Positions 26,184 to 35,039 of a stretch of DNA of 64,000 nucleotides are shown piece by piece. The translations under genes were made by a program, and so were the position numbers. This DNA is from Bacteroides ilei (GTDB lineage: Bacteria > Bacteroidota > Bacteroidia > Bacteroidales > Bacteroidaceae). How positions within the stretch are numbered: position 1 is the first letter of the stretch; each line of letters starts with the position of its first letter. The notes beneath the pieces are model-generated. The model saw only the letters and a program-made list of their open reading frames with translations, was not told where the DNA came from and did no database searches. Location of the stretch: contig NZ_LT635801.1 of NCBI RefSeq assembly GCF_900128495.1, forward strand, positions 2,163,083 to 2,227,082, read 5' to 3'.

Positions 26184-29100
26184 ATGAGAAAGATCTTTAA
26201 TTATGTTCTTGCTGGCTGTCTTTGTATATGTTTATGCATTTCCTGTAAAGGACGTGCACAAAAGGAAATGTCGTATACAGAAGCGGATTCGATGAACAGA
26301 TTATCCTATGAAATGCGATATAAAGATCTTGAGATATCGATGAAAGCAGCAATCCGGGCATATGAACTTTCATCAGAAAATACGACACAACGTGTTACAG
26401 CCTTGAATAATTGGGGTTTCTGTACTTTTATGAGGATGGATTTCGAAAAAGCTTCGGATCTTTTCCTGAAAGCCCGTGAGGAAGGAAACAATGAAATAGA
26501 ATTGCTGGTATCGGATGTAGGTATGATGAAAATATGTCAACGTACTGCCATGAACAAAGAGTTTTACGATTACCGTAACAGTGCTTTGAGAAGGATGAAA
26601 CGTATCAGTGAAGATGGGGCCGTCATTACAGATAAGAATGAGAAAAGGCGTTTGAATTATGCTGTTTCTGAATTTTATATTGTATCTAGCGTCTATTATT
26701 ATTATCTGCAGCAGCATAAGGAGTCAGAAGAGGCTATAGACTCCGTTACGGACGATATGCTGGATGGAGATATGGCCCAATGGATTTATTACCGTTATAT
26801 GAAGGGAGCTGCCGGGTTGTACGAAGCTCCTACCCGTGACCAGGCTGTTATCGGTGAATTGAAGCTTCTTGCAAACAGTCTGATGGCCAGTCGGTCGGGG
26901 GGATATATTTATTTTGAAGCGAATACGTTGCAGGCTATTGCCGAACTATTGAATTTCCGCCAGAACAGAGAATTGTTGGAAAAGGAACATTCCAGTGTAT
27001 TGCATCTTATCAATGATGAAGACCTTCCGATGGATAGTTTGCCGTTGTATTGTGCCAGAAAAGCGTTGGGATTGTTCAAACAATACGGTGATTGGTATCA
27101 GATCTCGGGAGTATATCGTACCATTGCTACATATTATAATTATTCCGGTCAGTCGGAAAAGGCTTTGCCTAATTTGCAGAAGGCATTGAATTACGTGAAT
27201 CTGCATCATGAGAAATATTATCATTGTTTGGATACGACCGATCGTCTACAGGTTTATATTCCTAATGCCGGACGTCCGATAGAATTGAAGTGGATTGTTG
27301 ATGATAACATCAAGACAATTCCTGAATGGATATTGAGGTTGCGTGAACAGTTGAGCCGTACCTATTCTGCTTTGGGTATGAAACAGGAATCGGATTATAA
27401 CCGTAACATTTATCTGGATCTGTTGGACTATACCCGTCAAGACAAAGCTTTGGAAAGCCGTTATGCTGCTTTAGAGTCGGAATCCAAACAACTGAATGTA
27501 TTGCTTCTGCTGGTAATTGTGGGGTTTTTCATTCTGATGTTCCTAATCTTTATATTGAATAGGCTATGGCGGAGACATAATGTCCATTATTTGTCTGCAT
27601 TGAAGAAAATCCAGGATCTGTGCCATAAGATAACTTCGGCTGTACCGGTTCATGCAACTGGAAACCAAGAGGCAGTGGAAGTTATCCTGGAAACAATTAA
27701 AGAGGATTTCCTGAAAATATTCGATGCGGCCGATATGCAGATAAATCTGGATGAGGAGATTTCTGATTCTCAAGAACTACGCTCCGAGTCTATATTGCCG
27801 CAGTCTGTCAGGTTTTATTATTATGATCTGATATCTCCCGGACGGTCGGAAAGGATTGGGAGGCTTGCATTGGCGCTATACCGCCCTTTAGGAAAAGAGA
27901 ATGAAAGTCTGCTCCATCTGTTATTGCCGTATCTGGCATGGACGTTAGAGAACGGGCTGAATCTGGTTTCTTTGGACGATGAAAGAAGGCGTTTGGAGAA
28001 GGAGCAATATATTCATGAACAACATGTAATTGAAAACAAGCGTCAGAACGTAATAAAGAAGGCTTGTCTGTCTATTGTTACAGGAATATTGCCCTATATA
28101 GACCGTGTCATAAATGAAGTGCATAAACTGCGGTGTGCTTCATATACCCGTGAAGCGGAAGTAAAGAAAAGGAAATATGCATATATTGAGGAGCTTATTA
28201 CCCGCATCAATGAGTATAATGATATTCTGGCCTTATGGATCAAGATGCGTCAGGGAGCCTTAAGCCTGAATATAGAGAATTTTGAGCTGAATGAACTGTT
28301 TTCTATGATAGCCAAAGGGCGTCGTTCTTTTGAGATGAAACGTCAGGAACTGGTTGTCAGACCGACAGATGCGGTTGTGAAGGCCGATAAGGCCTTGACT
28401 CTATTTATGATTAATACTTTGGCCGAAAATGCCCGGAAATATACGCAGGAAGAGGGACGGATTGAGATTTTTGCAATTGAATCAGAAAGGTATGTAGAGA
28501 TATCGGTAAAGGACAACGGGCCGGGCCTGTCACATGAGGATGTACAGCGGATACTGGGGGAGAAGATTTATGATTCAGGGAGTATCGGAATTTCTACAGC
28601 TGCTGATGTTTCTGAACTTCAGAAACAGAAGGGGCATGGCTTTGGATTGATGAACTGTAAAGGAATTATTGAAAAGTACCGTAAAACTAATCCTATATTC
28701 GACGTATGTTGTTTTGAGATAGAAAGTGAGGTAGGTAAAGGCAGCCGTTTTTATTTCAGACTACCGAAAGGATTACGCAGGTTATTATCCGTCTGTGTGT
28801 TATGTGTTATGTCTGTTTTGGGTATAGGTTGTACTCATAATCGAATGGATACGGATGTAGAAGCAGGAAATATTGATGTAGGTTATGACAGTTTGCTGGT
28901 CATTGCGAACGATTTTGCTAATGCAGTCTATGATTGCAATGTAAACGGTCGGTATGAGGATGCTTTGTTTTATGCAGACAGTGTCCTTTATTATATGAAT
29001 GCACATTATCTACGTTATTCAGGAAAGCAGACTCCTCTTCTTAAACTTTACGATGCAAGTCAGGAAGCTGCCGAGCAGGTTTGGTTAGAAAATAATTTCA

Positions 29101-30614
29101 ATACCGATTACTATATATTGCTGGATGTACGTAATGAAGCGGCTGTCGCCGGATTGGCTGTCAAGGATTTCCGTATCTATTTCTATAACAATACAGCATA
29201 TGCCGTATTATATAAGCAGATAAGTCAGGATCATTCTTTGGAATATTATTGCCGTCAGATGCAACAGTCGGCCAGTAATAAGATGATAGCTATAGCATTG
29301 TTTATTTTGCTGGTTATCGGTAGTCTGGTCGGATATTATCTGCTATATTTGCGTCATAGGTTGCATTACCGGTATAATATGGAACAGGTATTTACAATCA
29401 ATAAGGCTGTTTTTTCAGCAGTCCAACCTATAGAACAGGAAAACTGGAATATTTCGGAAATTCTGTCAGGCCGTTTTTTCATTGAGTTGAATGAACTGAT
29501 ACCTATATCGGATATGGCTTTAGCGGTATATGATGAGGATACCTCCAAATTGATCTTTACATTCAGGAAAGAGCAGGAACATGATGATTTGTGTAATCAG
29601 ATGCAGCGCTGTTTCGACAGGCGCCAGAAGATGTGGAAGGGAGCCGGTGAGTGGAGCTGTTTCCCTCTGAATGTAGAGGTTGGTAATGAAGAACATTGCA
29701 CGGGCGTGCTGGCTATTCGGTCTGTATTGCCTCATACCAGAGAAGAGGATAAGGTGCTTGTCGAGTTGGTTATGAGTTATCTTGCCGTTATGTTATATAA
29801 TACAGTTGTGCGTGTCCGCAGAAAATATGGTGATATAGAACTGGCCCAGGATGAGGCACGCCGGACCTCTTATGAGGAAAATATGTTGCATGTCCAGAAT
29901 ATGGTTTTGGATAATTGTTTGTCAACCATAAAGCACGAAACGATTTATTATCCGAACAGGATTAAACAGATTATTGATAAGTTGAACAGTCATGATGTGA
30001 TTGATATTGAAGATGAACAGAAACAATTACAGACAATAGATGAACTGGTAAATTATTATAAAGATATTTTTTCTCTGTTAAGTTCTTGTGCGGCAAGGCA
30101 GTTGGAGGAAATAACATTTCGTCGTGCAGAAGTGAATGTAAAGGAACTGATGGATAATGCGATTAAATATTTGAAGAAAAGTACACGGAAACTGGATTAT
30201 ATATTAGATTTTCAGGTAGATGGTGCAGAAGATAGGTTGTTTGTGATAGGGGATAAGGTCTTGTTGTCCTTTTTACTTGAGAATCTGTTGGATGAAGCTG
30301 TCCGTTACCGCGTATCTGGGACCTTGTTGCTTTCTGCGGTTAAAGAAAAGGAATTTGTCCGTTTCAGTTTTACGGATACTCGTCGTACCTTTGGGCAGGA
30401 AGAGTTAAATGAGCTCTTTTATCCGTCATTGTCACGTATGAAGAAAGTGAATACAGGAAATGAACTTGAAGGAACAGAATATTTGGTGTGTAAGCAGATT
30501 ATTCGTGATCATGATGAATATGCAGGGAAGAGGGGCTGTCGTATAAATGCTTGTCCGGCTGTGGACAATGGATTTACAGTCTGGTTTACGGTTCCTCTGG
30601 ATAACAGAATATAA
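26184..30614 (+). CDS. Double-module membrane sensor kinase with split catalytic residues (DUF5112/DUF5113-like)
   Basis: A 1476-residue protein. The order is: signal sequence (about 1-21); periplasmic TPR-like helical domain (about 30-430); membrane segment (about 437-461); kinase module 1 (about 470-860); hydrophobic segment ending at Cys883; short second periplasmic domain (about 884-1030); membrane segment (about 1034-1056); kinase module 2 (about 1060-1476). Module 1 has intact ATP-binding boxes (N-box ENARKYT with Asn749, DNGPG at 777-781, GHGFG at 817-821), but the place of the phospho-accepting His reads Thr633-Gly634. Module 2 has His1251-Glu1252 in IKHETIYYP, but its N-box reads NLLDEAVRY and the glycine boxes are lost. 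I recall Bacteroidales families DUF5112 and DUF5113 for such proteins but could not search. It is directly upstream of a response regulator. Confidence 0.82.
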   Translation: MRKIFNYVLAGCLCICLCISCKGRAQKEMSYTEADSMNRLSYEMRYKDLEISMKAAIRAYELSSENTTQRVTALNNWGFCTFMRMDFEKASDLFLKAREEGNNEIELLVSDVGMMKICQRTAMNKEFYDYRNSALRRMKRISEDGAVITDKNEKRRLNYAVSEFYIVSSVYYYYLQQHKESEEAIDSVTDDMLDGDMAQWIYYRYMKGAAGLYEAPTRDQAVIGELKLLANSLMASRSGGYIYFEANTLQAIAELLNFRQNRELLEKEHSSVLHLINDEDLPMDSLPLYCARKALGLFKQYGDWYQISGVYRTIATYYNYSGQSEKALPNLQKALNYVNLHHEKYYHCLDTTDRLQVYIPNAGRPIELKWIVDDNIKTIPEWILRLREQLSRTYSALGMKQESDYNRNIYLDLLDYTRQDKALESRYAALESESKQLNVLLLLVIVGFFILMFLIFILNRLWRRHNVHYLSALKKIQDLCHKITSAVPVHATGNQEAVEVILETIKEDFLKIFDAADMQINLDEEISDSQELRSESILPQSVRFYYYDLISPGRSERIGRLALALYRPLGKENESLLHLLLPYLAWTLENGLNLVSLDDERRRLEKEQYIHEQHVIENKRQNVIKKACLSIVTGILPYIDRVINEVHKLRCASYTREAEVKKRKYAYIEELITRINEYNDILALWIKMRQGALSLNIENFELNELFSMIAKGRRSFEMKRQELVVRPTDAVVKADKALTLFMINTLAENARKYTQEEGRIEIFAIESERYVEISVKDNGPGLSHEDVQRILGEKIYDSGSIGISTAADVSELQKQKGHGFGLMNCKGIIEKYRKTNPIFDVCCFEIESEVGKGSRFYFRLPKGLRRLLSVCVLCVMSVLGIGCTHNRMDTDVEAGNIDVGYDSLLVIANDFANAVYDCNVNGRYEDALFYADSVLYYMNAHYLRYSGKQTPLLKLYDASQEAAEQVWLENNFNTDYYILLDVRNEAAVAGLAVKDFRIYFYNNTAYAVLYKQISQDHSLEYYCRQMQQSASNKMIAIALFILLVIGSLVGYYLLYLRHRLHYRYNMEQVFTINKAVFSAVQPIEQENWNISEILSGRFFIELNELIPISDMALAVYDEDTSKLIFTFRKEQEHDDLCNQMQRCFDRRQKMWKGAGEWSCFPLNVEVGNEEHCTGVLAIRSVLPHTREEDKVLVELVMSYLAVMLYNTVVRVRRKYGDIELAQDEARRTSYEENMLHVQNMVLDNCLSTIKHETIYYPNRIKQIIDKLNSHDVIDIEDEQKQLQTIDELVNYYKDIFSLLSSCAARQLEEITFRRAEVNVKELMDNAIKYLKKSTRKLDYILDFQVDGAEDRLFVIGDKVLLSFLLENLLDEAVRYRVSGTLLLSAVKEKEFVRFSFTDTRRTFGQEELNELFYPSLSRMKKVNTGNELEGTEYLVCKQIIRDHDEYAGKRGCRINACPAVDNGFTVWFTVPLDNRI

Positions 30615-30627
30615 GAATAGAAATAGT

Positions 30628-31350
30628 ATGGAAAAGTTTAAAGTTATCATTGTAGAAGATGTCAAACTGGAATTAAAGGGGACGGAAGAAATTTTCCGTC
30701 ATGAGATACCGAATGCTGAAGTAATAGGTACAGCCATGACTGAGGCCGAATTTTGGACTTTATTGGAACAACAGACACCGGATTTGGTCTTGTTGGATCT
30801 CGGACTGGGAGGATCGACAACTATTGGTGTCGATATTTGCGCAAGATTGCATAAGGAACGTCCGGAATTGAAGGTGCTGATTTTTACAGGTGAAGTATTG
30901 AATGAGAAATTGTGGGTTGACGCTTTGGATGCAGGAGCTGACGGTATTATTCTGAAAACTGGTGAATTGTTGACAGCTACTGATGTAGAGGCTGTCATGG
31001 CTGGAAAGAAACTTGTTTTCAATTATCCAATATTGGAAAAAATTGTGGAGCGTTTTAAACAATCGGTAGCTGCCGAACAGCGTCGTCAGGAAGCCATTAT
31101 CAATTATGATATAGATGAATACGACGAACGTCTGTTGCGTCATCTCGCTTTAGGATATACTAAGGAGATGATTACAAATTTGAAGGCTATGCCGTTTGGC
31201 GTGAAATCGATAGAAAAACGTCAGAATGAATTGGTAAACCGTCTGTTCCGTCCGGACGAAAGGAGTGGTGTAAATGCATGTCGTTTGGTTACCCGTGCAT
31301 TCGAACTACGTATTTTGGATATAGACAATTTGGAACCCGATGATGAGTAG
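30628..31350 (+). CDS. Response regulator with LuxR-like C-terminal domain
   Basis: A 240-residue protein. The receiver domain (about 1-130) shows the acidic pocket VIIVEDVK, phospho-acceptor Asp57 in LVLLDLGLGG, and the conserved lysine in IILKTGE. The C-terminal part (about 165-230) has DERLLRHLALGYTKEMI and a following KSIEKRQNELVNRL helix, which fits a divergent LuxR-type helix-turn-helix. A longer frame opens at 30547 but would overlap the kinase gene by 68 bases; the ATG at 30628 begins exactly at the receiver fold. It starts 13 bases after the kinase stop, so it is the likely phosphotransfer partner. Targets unknown. Confidence 0.87.
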   Translation: MEKFKVIIVEDVKLELKGTEEIFRHEIPNAEVIGTAMTEAEFWTLLEQQTPDLVLLDLGLGGSTTIGVDICARLHKERPELKVLIFTGEVLNEKLWVDALDAGADGIILKTGELLTATDVEAVMAGKKLVFNYPILEKIVERFKQSVAAEQRRQEAIINYDIDEYDERLLRHLALGYTKEMITNLKAMPFGVKSIEKRQNELVNRLFRPDERSGVNACRLVTRAFELRILDIDNLEPDDE

Positions 31351-31352
31351 GC

Positions 31353-32066
31353 ATGAATAAGCGTATTCTACATCCGGCTACTGTCTTTTTCCTCCTTACA
31401 TTATGGGTGGCTGTCTTTTCATGGGTGGGAAGTATCTATGAATGGACTGATGTACGTAGTCTGTTAAGTTCTGAAGGTTTTAGGTGGCTATTACGCTCTT
31501 TGAACAGTAATTTTATTGACAATCCTTTTCTTGGAAACTTGTTGATCATATTCTTTGGCCTGGGACTTTGGATGCATTCGGGATTATGGGCGTTATTGAA
31601 ACGGATACTTATCTACCGTAAGAAGCCTTCCCGTAAGGAGCAGAGGGCATTGGTATGCAGTATGTCTGTCGGAATATTCTGTTGCATCGTCTGTTGCACA
31701 TTGGCATGGGGGCCATGGGGGATTGTGCGAAGTATCAGAGGTACATTATCTAATTCTCCCTTTATGGACGGGTTTTGGTGTCTGGTTTCTGCCAGTATGG
31801 GATTGATGTCAATAGTATATGCATATAGTATGGATTATTACCGGAGGGATAAGGATATAGTAGACGGTATGTCATATAGTTTTGTACGTTTGGGCAGTTA
31901 TTTTGTCATTTTGTTTTTTGTCTCACAGTTCTTTGCATGTTTTCATTATACGCATTTGGATATCTGGGCTGGAATATCGGAACGGGTTTATAATGTTTCA
32001 TTCCTGATATGTTGTATTTTATCTTTGCTATGGGTTGCCAATAAGTCAAAAAATCCTAATGAATAA
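31353..32066 (+). CDS. Half-length AbgT-like membrane protein
   Basis: A 237-residue integral membrane protein with about six hydrophobic segments (roughly 9-28, 59-82, 99-124, 140-160, 181-200, 212-231). Its N-terminal 85 residues look like the start of AbgT-family transporters: an HPATVFFLLT first segment, then a VRSLLSSEGFRWLL stretch before a conserved FLGNLLIIFFGLG segment. AbgT proteins are about 500 residues and export or import p-aminobenzoyl-glutamate and similar compounds. This protein has only half the length and no second half follows, so it may not transport alone. It starts 2 bases after the regulator stop, so it is translated with it. The AbgT assignment is from pattern memory and is moderate. 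Confidence 0.6.
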   Translation: MNKRILHPATVFFLLTLWVAVFSWVGSIYEWTDVRSLLSSEGFRWLLRSLNSNFIDNPFLGNLLIIFFGLGLWMHSGLWALLKRILIYRKKPSRKEQRALVCSMSVGIFCCIVCCTLAWGPWGIVRSIRGTLSNSPFMDGFWCLVSASMGLMSIVYAYSMDYYRRDKDIVDGMSYSFVRLGSYFVILFFVSQFFACFHYTHLDIWAGISERVYNVSFLICCILSLLWVANKSKNPNE

Positions 32067-32108
32067 TATATTTTGCATTTGTTTTCTGGGATTTATATGT
32101 TAATGGAT

Positions 32109-32116
32109 TATATTTG
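32109..32116 (+). promoter_or_regulatory. -7 box of the TlpA-like lipoprotein gene
   Basis: TATATTTG matches TAnnTTTG, 29 bases before the ATG at 32145. The best upstream TTTG (32078-32081) is 27 bases away, too far for the usual spacer, so only the -7 element is convincing. Confidence 0.45.
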
Positions 32117-32144
32117 GACTTGTCTAATTTATTGTATAGAGTAT

Positions 32145-33242
32145 ATGAAAAAATTTATGTGGATGGCGGTGGCAGGAGTTTTGTCATTTGCTGCTTGCCA
32201 GGAAAAACCTGGTTACAGAATCAGTGGTACTATAGAGGGCGTAACCGATGGTGATACAGTCTATTTGCAAGATTTTGTAAATGGAAATTTGGTTAAGATA
32301 GATTCAGCTATCGTGAAAGACGGAAGTTTCGAATTTACCGGTAATCCGGATTCGGTTACAGTTAGTCGTTATGTTACCTATATGAAAGGTAATCAGCAGA
32401 TGACGGCTATGGTATTCATAGAGAAAGGGGATATCAAGCTAAGTATGGCATCTCAGGCAAATATGGTGTCTGGAACAGAATGTAACGATGCTTATCAGCA
32501 GTTCATGGATAAATTCATTGCAATGAATAAGGAAATTTCAACGATTTATCAGCAGAGTCAGAATGATTCCCTTACTGATGAACAACGTCTGCAACTGGAA
32601 AACCAGCTCGCTGAGAAAGATAGTCTGGGAACGGAAATGGTATTTGAAACTATTTCGTCAAATATCGGGAATTTGGTAGGGGTACAGTTGCTGACATCTT
32701 ATGCCGATGCGTTTGATCCTGTCAAAGTTGAAGGTTTGTTAGCTAAGATTCCGGCTGCATACAGCTCTAATCCCGATGTTGTTGCGTTGAAAAACCGTGT
32801 TACAACTCTTTCAAAAACAGCCGTAGGTCAGTCGTTTGTAGATTTCACGATGAATACTCCGGAAGGAAAGAGTGTGAAGTTGTCGGATTTTGTAGGACAG
32901 AACAAATATACTCTGGTAGATTTCTGGGCTAGTTGGTGTGGTCCTTGCCGCAGAGAAATGCCGAATGTAGTCGAAGCCTATAAAGCATTCAGCAAGAAAG
33001 GTTTCGGTATTGTAGGTGTTTCTTTGGATGAAAGTGCTGAAGATTGGAAGAAAGCAATCAAGGACTTGAACATTACATGGCCTCAGATGTCTGATCTGAA
33101 AGGATGGCAAAGTGAGGGAGCTGCGTTGTATGGTGTACGTGCCATCCCTGCTACTGTATTGATTGACCAACAGGGAAATATTGTGGCCCGTGATTTGCGT
33201 GGTGACCAGTTGATGTCAAAACTGGGTGAATTGATGAAGTGA
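32145..33242 (+). CDS. Lipoprotein thiol-disulfide oxidoreductase (DUF4369-TlpA type)
   Basis: A 365-residue protein. The signal sequence ends in LSFAAC, a lipobox, so it is a lipoprotein facing the periplasm. An N-terminal DUF4369-like beta domain (about 20-120) is followed by a helical linker and a C-terminal thioredoxin fold (about 230-360). The redox motif is WCGPC with Cys265 and Cys268, and the cis-proline loop is GVRAIPATVLI. Such proteins reduce or isomerise disulfides in envelope proteins. The frame is open from 32073, but the ATG at 32145 gives a proper signal sequence and lies after the -7 box. It is separated from the AbgT-like gene by 78 bases. Confidence 0.9.
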   Translation: MKKFMWMAVAGVLSFAACQEKPGYRISGTIEGVTDGDTVYLQDFVNGNLVKIDSAIVKDGSFEFTGNPDSVTVSRYVTYMKGNQQMTAMVFIEKGDIKLSMASQANMVSGTECNDAYQQFMDKFIAMNKEISTIYQQSQNDSLTDEQRLQLENQLAEKDSLGTEMVFETISSNIGNLVGVQLLTSYADAFDPVKVEGLLAKIPAAYSSNPDVVALKNRVTTLSKTAVGQSFVDFTMNTPEGKSVKLSDFVGQNKYTLVDFWASWCGPCRREMPNVVEAYKAFSKKGFGIVGVSLDESAEDWKKAIKDLNITWPQMSDLKGWQSEGAALYGVRAIPATVLIDQQGNIVARDLRGDQLMSKLGELMK

Positions 33243-33259
33243 TGAGAATTTAAAATAGG

Positions 33260-33307
33260 CGGAGGGGCTTCCCCTGCAGAATTCACTGCTGTGGGGAAGC
33301 CCCTCCG
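33260..33307. terminator. Bidirectional terminator between convergent genes
   Basis: The arms GGAGGGGCTTCCCC (33261-33274) and GGGGAAGCCCCTCC (33293-33306) are perfectly complementary, with one more C-G pair outside and a small inner GCAG/CTGC hairpin. It is very GC-rich against an AT-rich surrounding. It sits between the TlpA-like gene (+) and the TPR gene (-). Confidence 0.85.
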
Positions 33308-33323
33308 GTTTATATGGGCGTTG

Positions 33324-35024
33324 TTATTTGTTATATTTTTGGATAAGGTTGGATGCTATCTCGTCACCCAGATCTTTGGCTTTCTGAAGATTGGCCATCC
33401 CTTCCTGTTTCTTGTTCTGCTGTATTTGTGTATAACCCAGCATGCGGTAAGCCGGTGCATTTTTCGGGTCGAGTTCTAAGGCTTTTCCTAAAGCTTCGGA
33501 AGCTTCTTTTAGCTGGTTGACGCGCAGGTGTACGCCCCCTTTTTCAACATAATAGATTGCATTTTTAGGATCGAGTTCGATAGCTTTGTCAATATCCTGG
33601 ATTGCTTGCATATACATGCGTCCTTCCATTTCTGCGTTCATTCGTGTCAGATAAAATTCAGCTGAAACTTGTCCGAGCATGGCATCATAGAAGTCATTGT
33701 AGTCCATTACGGCTCCACGGAAATCTTTCATATCCGCTTTTACCCGTGCCCGTTCATACAGATAAGGAGCGGCATCTTTACCATATGGTTTGACATAAAA
33801 GGCAACCGCACTGTCCATTAAGGCCACAACTTCTTTCTTGTCCGTACCTTCCGAGAGTTCCTTGGCCTTTGCTGCAGCATAGTAGGAAGCGGCCGAAGCC
33901 ATCTTACTCTTGTTTACTTCACAATATGCGTTAAATGCTTCCGGATATTTCTGCATGGCAAAATAGATATCACCTTGAGTCTGGTAATAAAGAGGTTCCT
34001 GAGTAATGCTGATTGCTTCATTGATTTCATTGAGAGCACGTTCCCACGTCCAGTCCTTGTAGGCCTGTTTCCCTTTTAATCCGAGCTGATAGGTATATAG
34101 AAGTTTAGCGATGTTGTAACATGCCTCCTCTTTTTTCTCAGCTTCTTTTTTCATTGTTTCCAAATCTTCTTCAGCCAATGCATAGTGAGCTTCGTCTCCC
34201 ATATTCATATAGATGGAAGCACGTCGGAGGTATCCTTCGGTATTTTTGGGATAGGCGGCAATAAAATCATTCAGCAGCAACAAGTAATCGTTTTGGTTCA
34301 GTTGGGACGCTGCCATGATCACATAGACTTGTGCCTGGTCTTCGTTTTCCGGCAATGCTTTTTTTATGCCGATGGTATTTAACGCCATGTCATTGAGTGA
34401 AAGGGCATTTATACTCAAAGCCGAGACAAATTTTATTCCGATAGCGTAGCTTTCCTTACTTTCAGTATCTGCATTCTTTTGGATTAAGGCAAGGACTTCA
34501 CCATCAGCATTCATTACAGGGCAGCTGATGGTCTTGTCGGTCGTCTGCATGTTGATGGTATAATAGTAGGAATCATTGGATATGGTATCTACTTTCGCTA
34601 TGGTTCCGTTCTGGCCGGTTGTTGCTTTTTGGGTTGAATAGGGAAGGAGATACACGGTTTCACCTATTTTCACTTCCTTTGTGGCTGGCTGTAATGCGCC
34701 GGATTTCTTGTCTGCCTCCGTCCTGAATTTTACTACATCATAAATGTCATTTGCTCCCAGTATAGCGGTTACAGGAAGCTCCTTCCCGTCGGCCGTAACT
34801 ATTACTGCATGATCGGCTCCTTTAAAAAGAGTATAGTCTGAAACTGCGGTTCCGTCGGTATTGATGTAGAATCCGTTTCCTGTATTTAGAATTTTATTGT
34901 CTTTGGAATAGGTAATGACTGAAAAAACCGCTTTTCTGGCTTTGTCTGCCCATTTGGGTAATTCTTGGGCCAAACCGGTCTGGAACAACATGCCACAAGC
35001 GAGTATAATGATTGCTTTTCTCAT
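33324..35024 (-). CDS. Inactive trypsin-like domain fused to TPR repeats, exported
   Basis: A 566-residue protein with a signal peptide (about 1-19). Residues 25-190 follow the trypsin/HtrA fold: GNGFYINTDGTAVSDYTLFKGA corresponds to the GSG...TNNHV..GA block (long motif at 49-70), but the catalytic His is Thr65. Asp96 is kept in NDIYDVVKF. The Ser site, normally GNSGGP, reads TISCP with Ile166 in place of the catalytic Ser. It should therefore not be a serine protease. Residues about 230-560 hold TPR repeats, including two near-canonical ones at the C-terminus (YMQAIQDIDKAIELDPKN, EASEALGKALELDPKN). The stop is close to the hairpin at 33260. It follows rlmB by 15 bases and is probably co-transcribed. 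Confidence 0.8.
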   Translation of the reverse strand: MRKAIIILACGMLFQTGLAQELPKWADKARKAVFSVITYSKDNKILNTGNGFYINTDGTAVSDYTLFKGADHAVIVTADGKELPVTAILGANDIYDVVKFRTEADKKSGALQPATKEVKIGETVYLLPYSTQKATTGQNGTIAKVDTISNDSYYYTINMQTTDKTISCPVMNADGEVLALIQKNADTESKESYAIGIKFVSALSINALSLNDMALNTIGIKKALPENEDQAQVYVIMAASQLNQNDYLLLLNDFIAAYPKNTEGYLRRASIYMNMGDEAHYALAEEDLETMKKEAEKKEEACYNIAKLLYTYQLGLKGKQAYKDWTWERALNEINEAISITQEPLYYQTQGDIYFAMQKYPEAFNAYCEVNKSKMASAASYYAAAKAKELSEGTDKKEVVALMDSAVAFYVKPYGKDAAPYLYERARVKADMKDFRGAVMDYNDFYDAMLGQVSAEFYLTRMNAEMEGRMYMQAIQDIDKAIELDPKNAIYYVEKGGVHLRVNQLKEASEALGKALELDPKNAPAYRMLGYTQIQQNKKQEGMANLQKAKDLGDEIASNLIQKYNK

Positions 35025-35039
35025 ATATTAAAATTTAGT

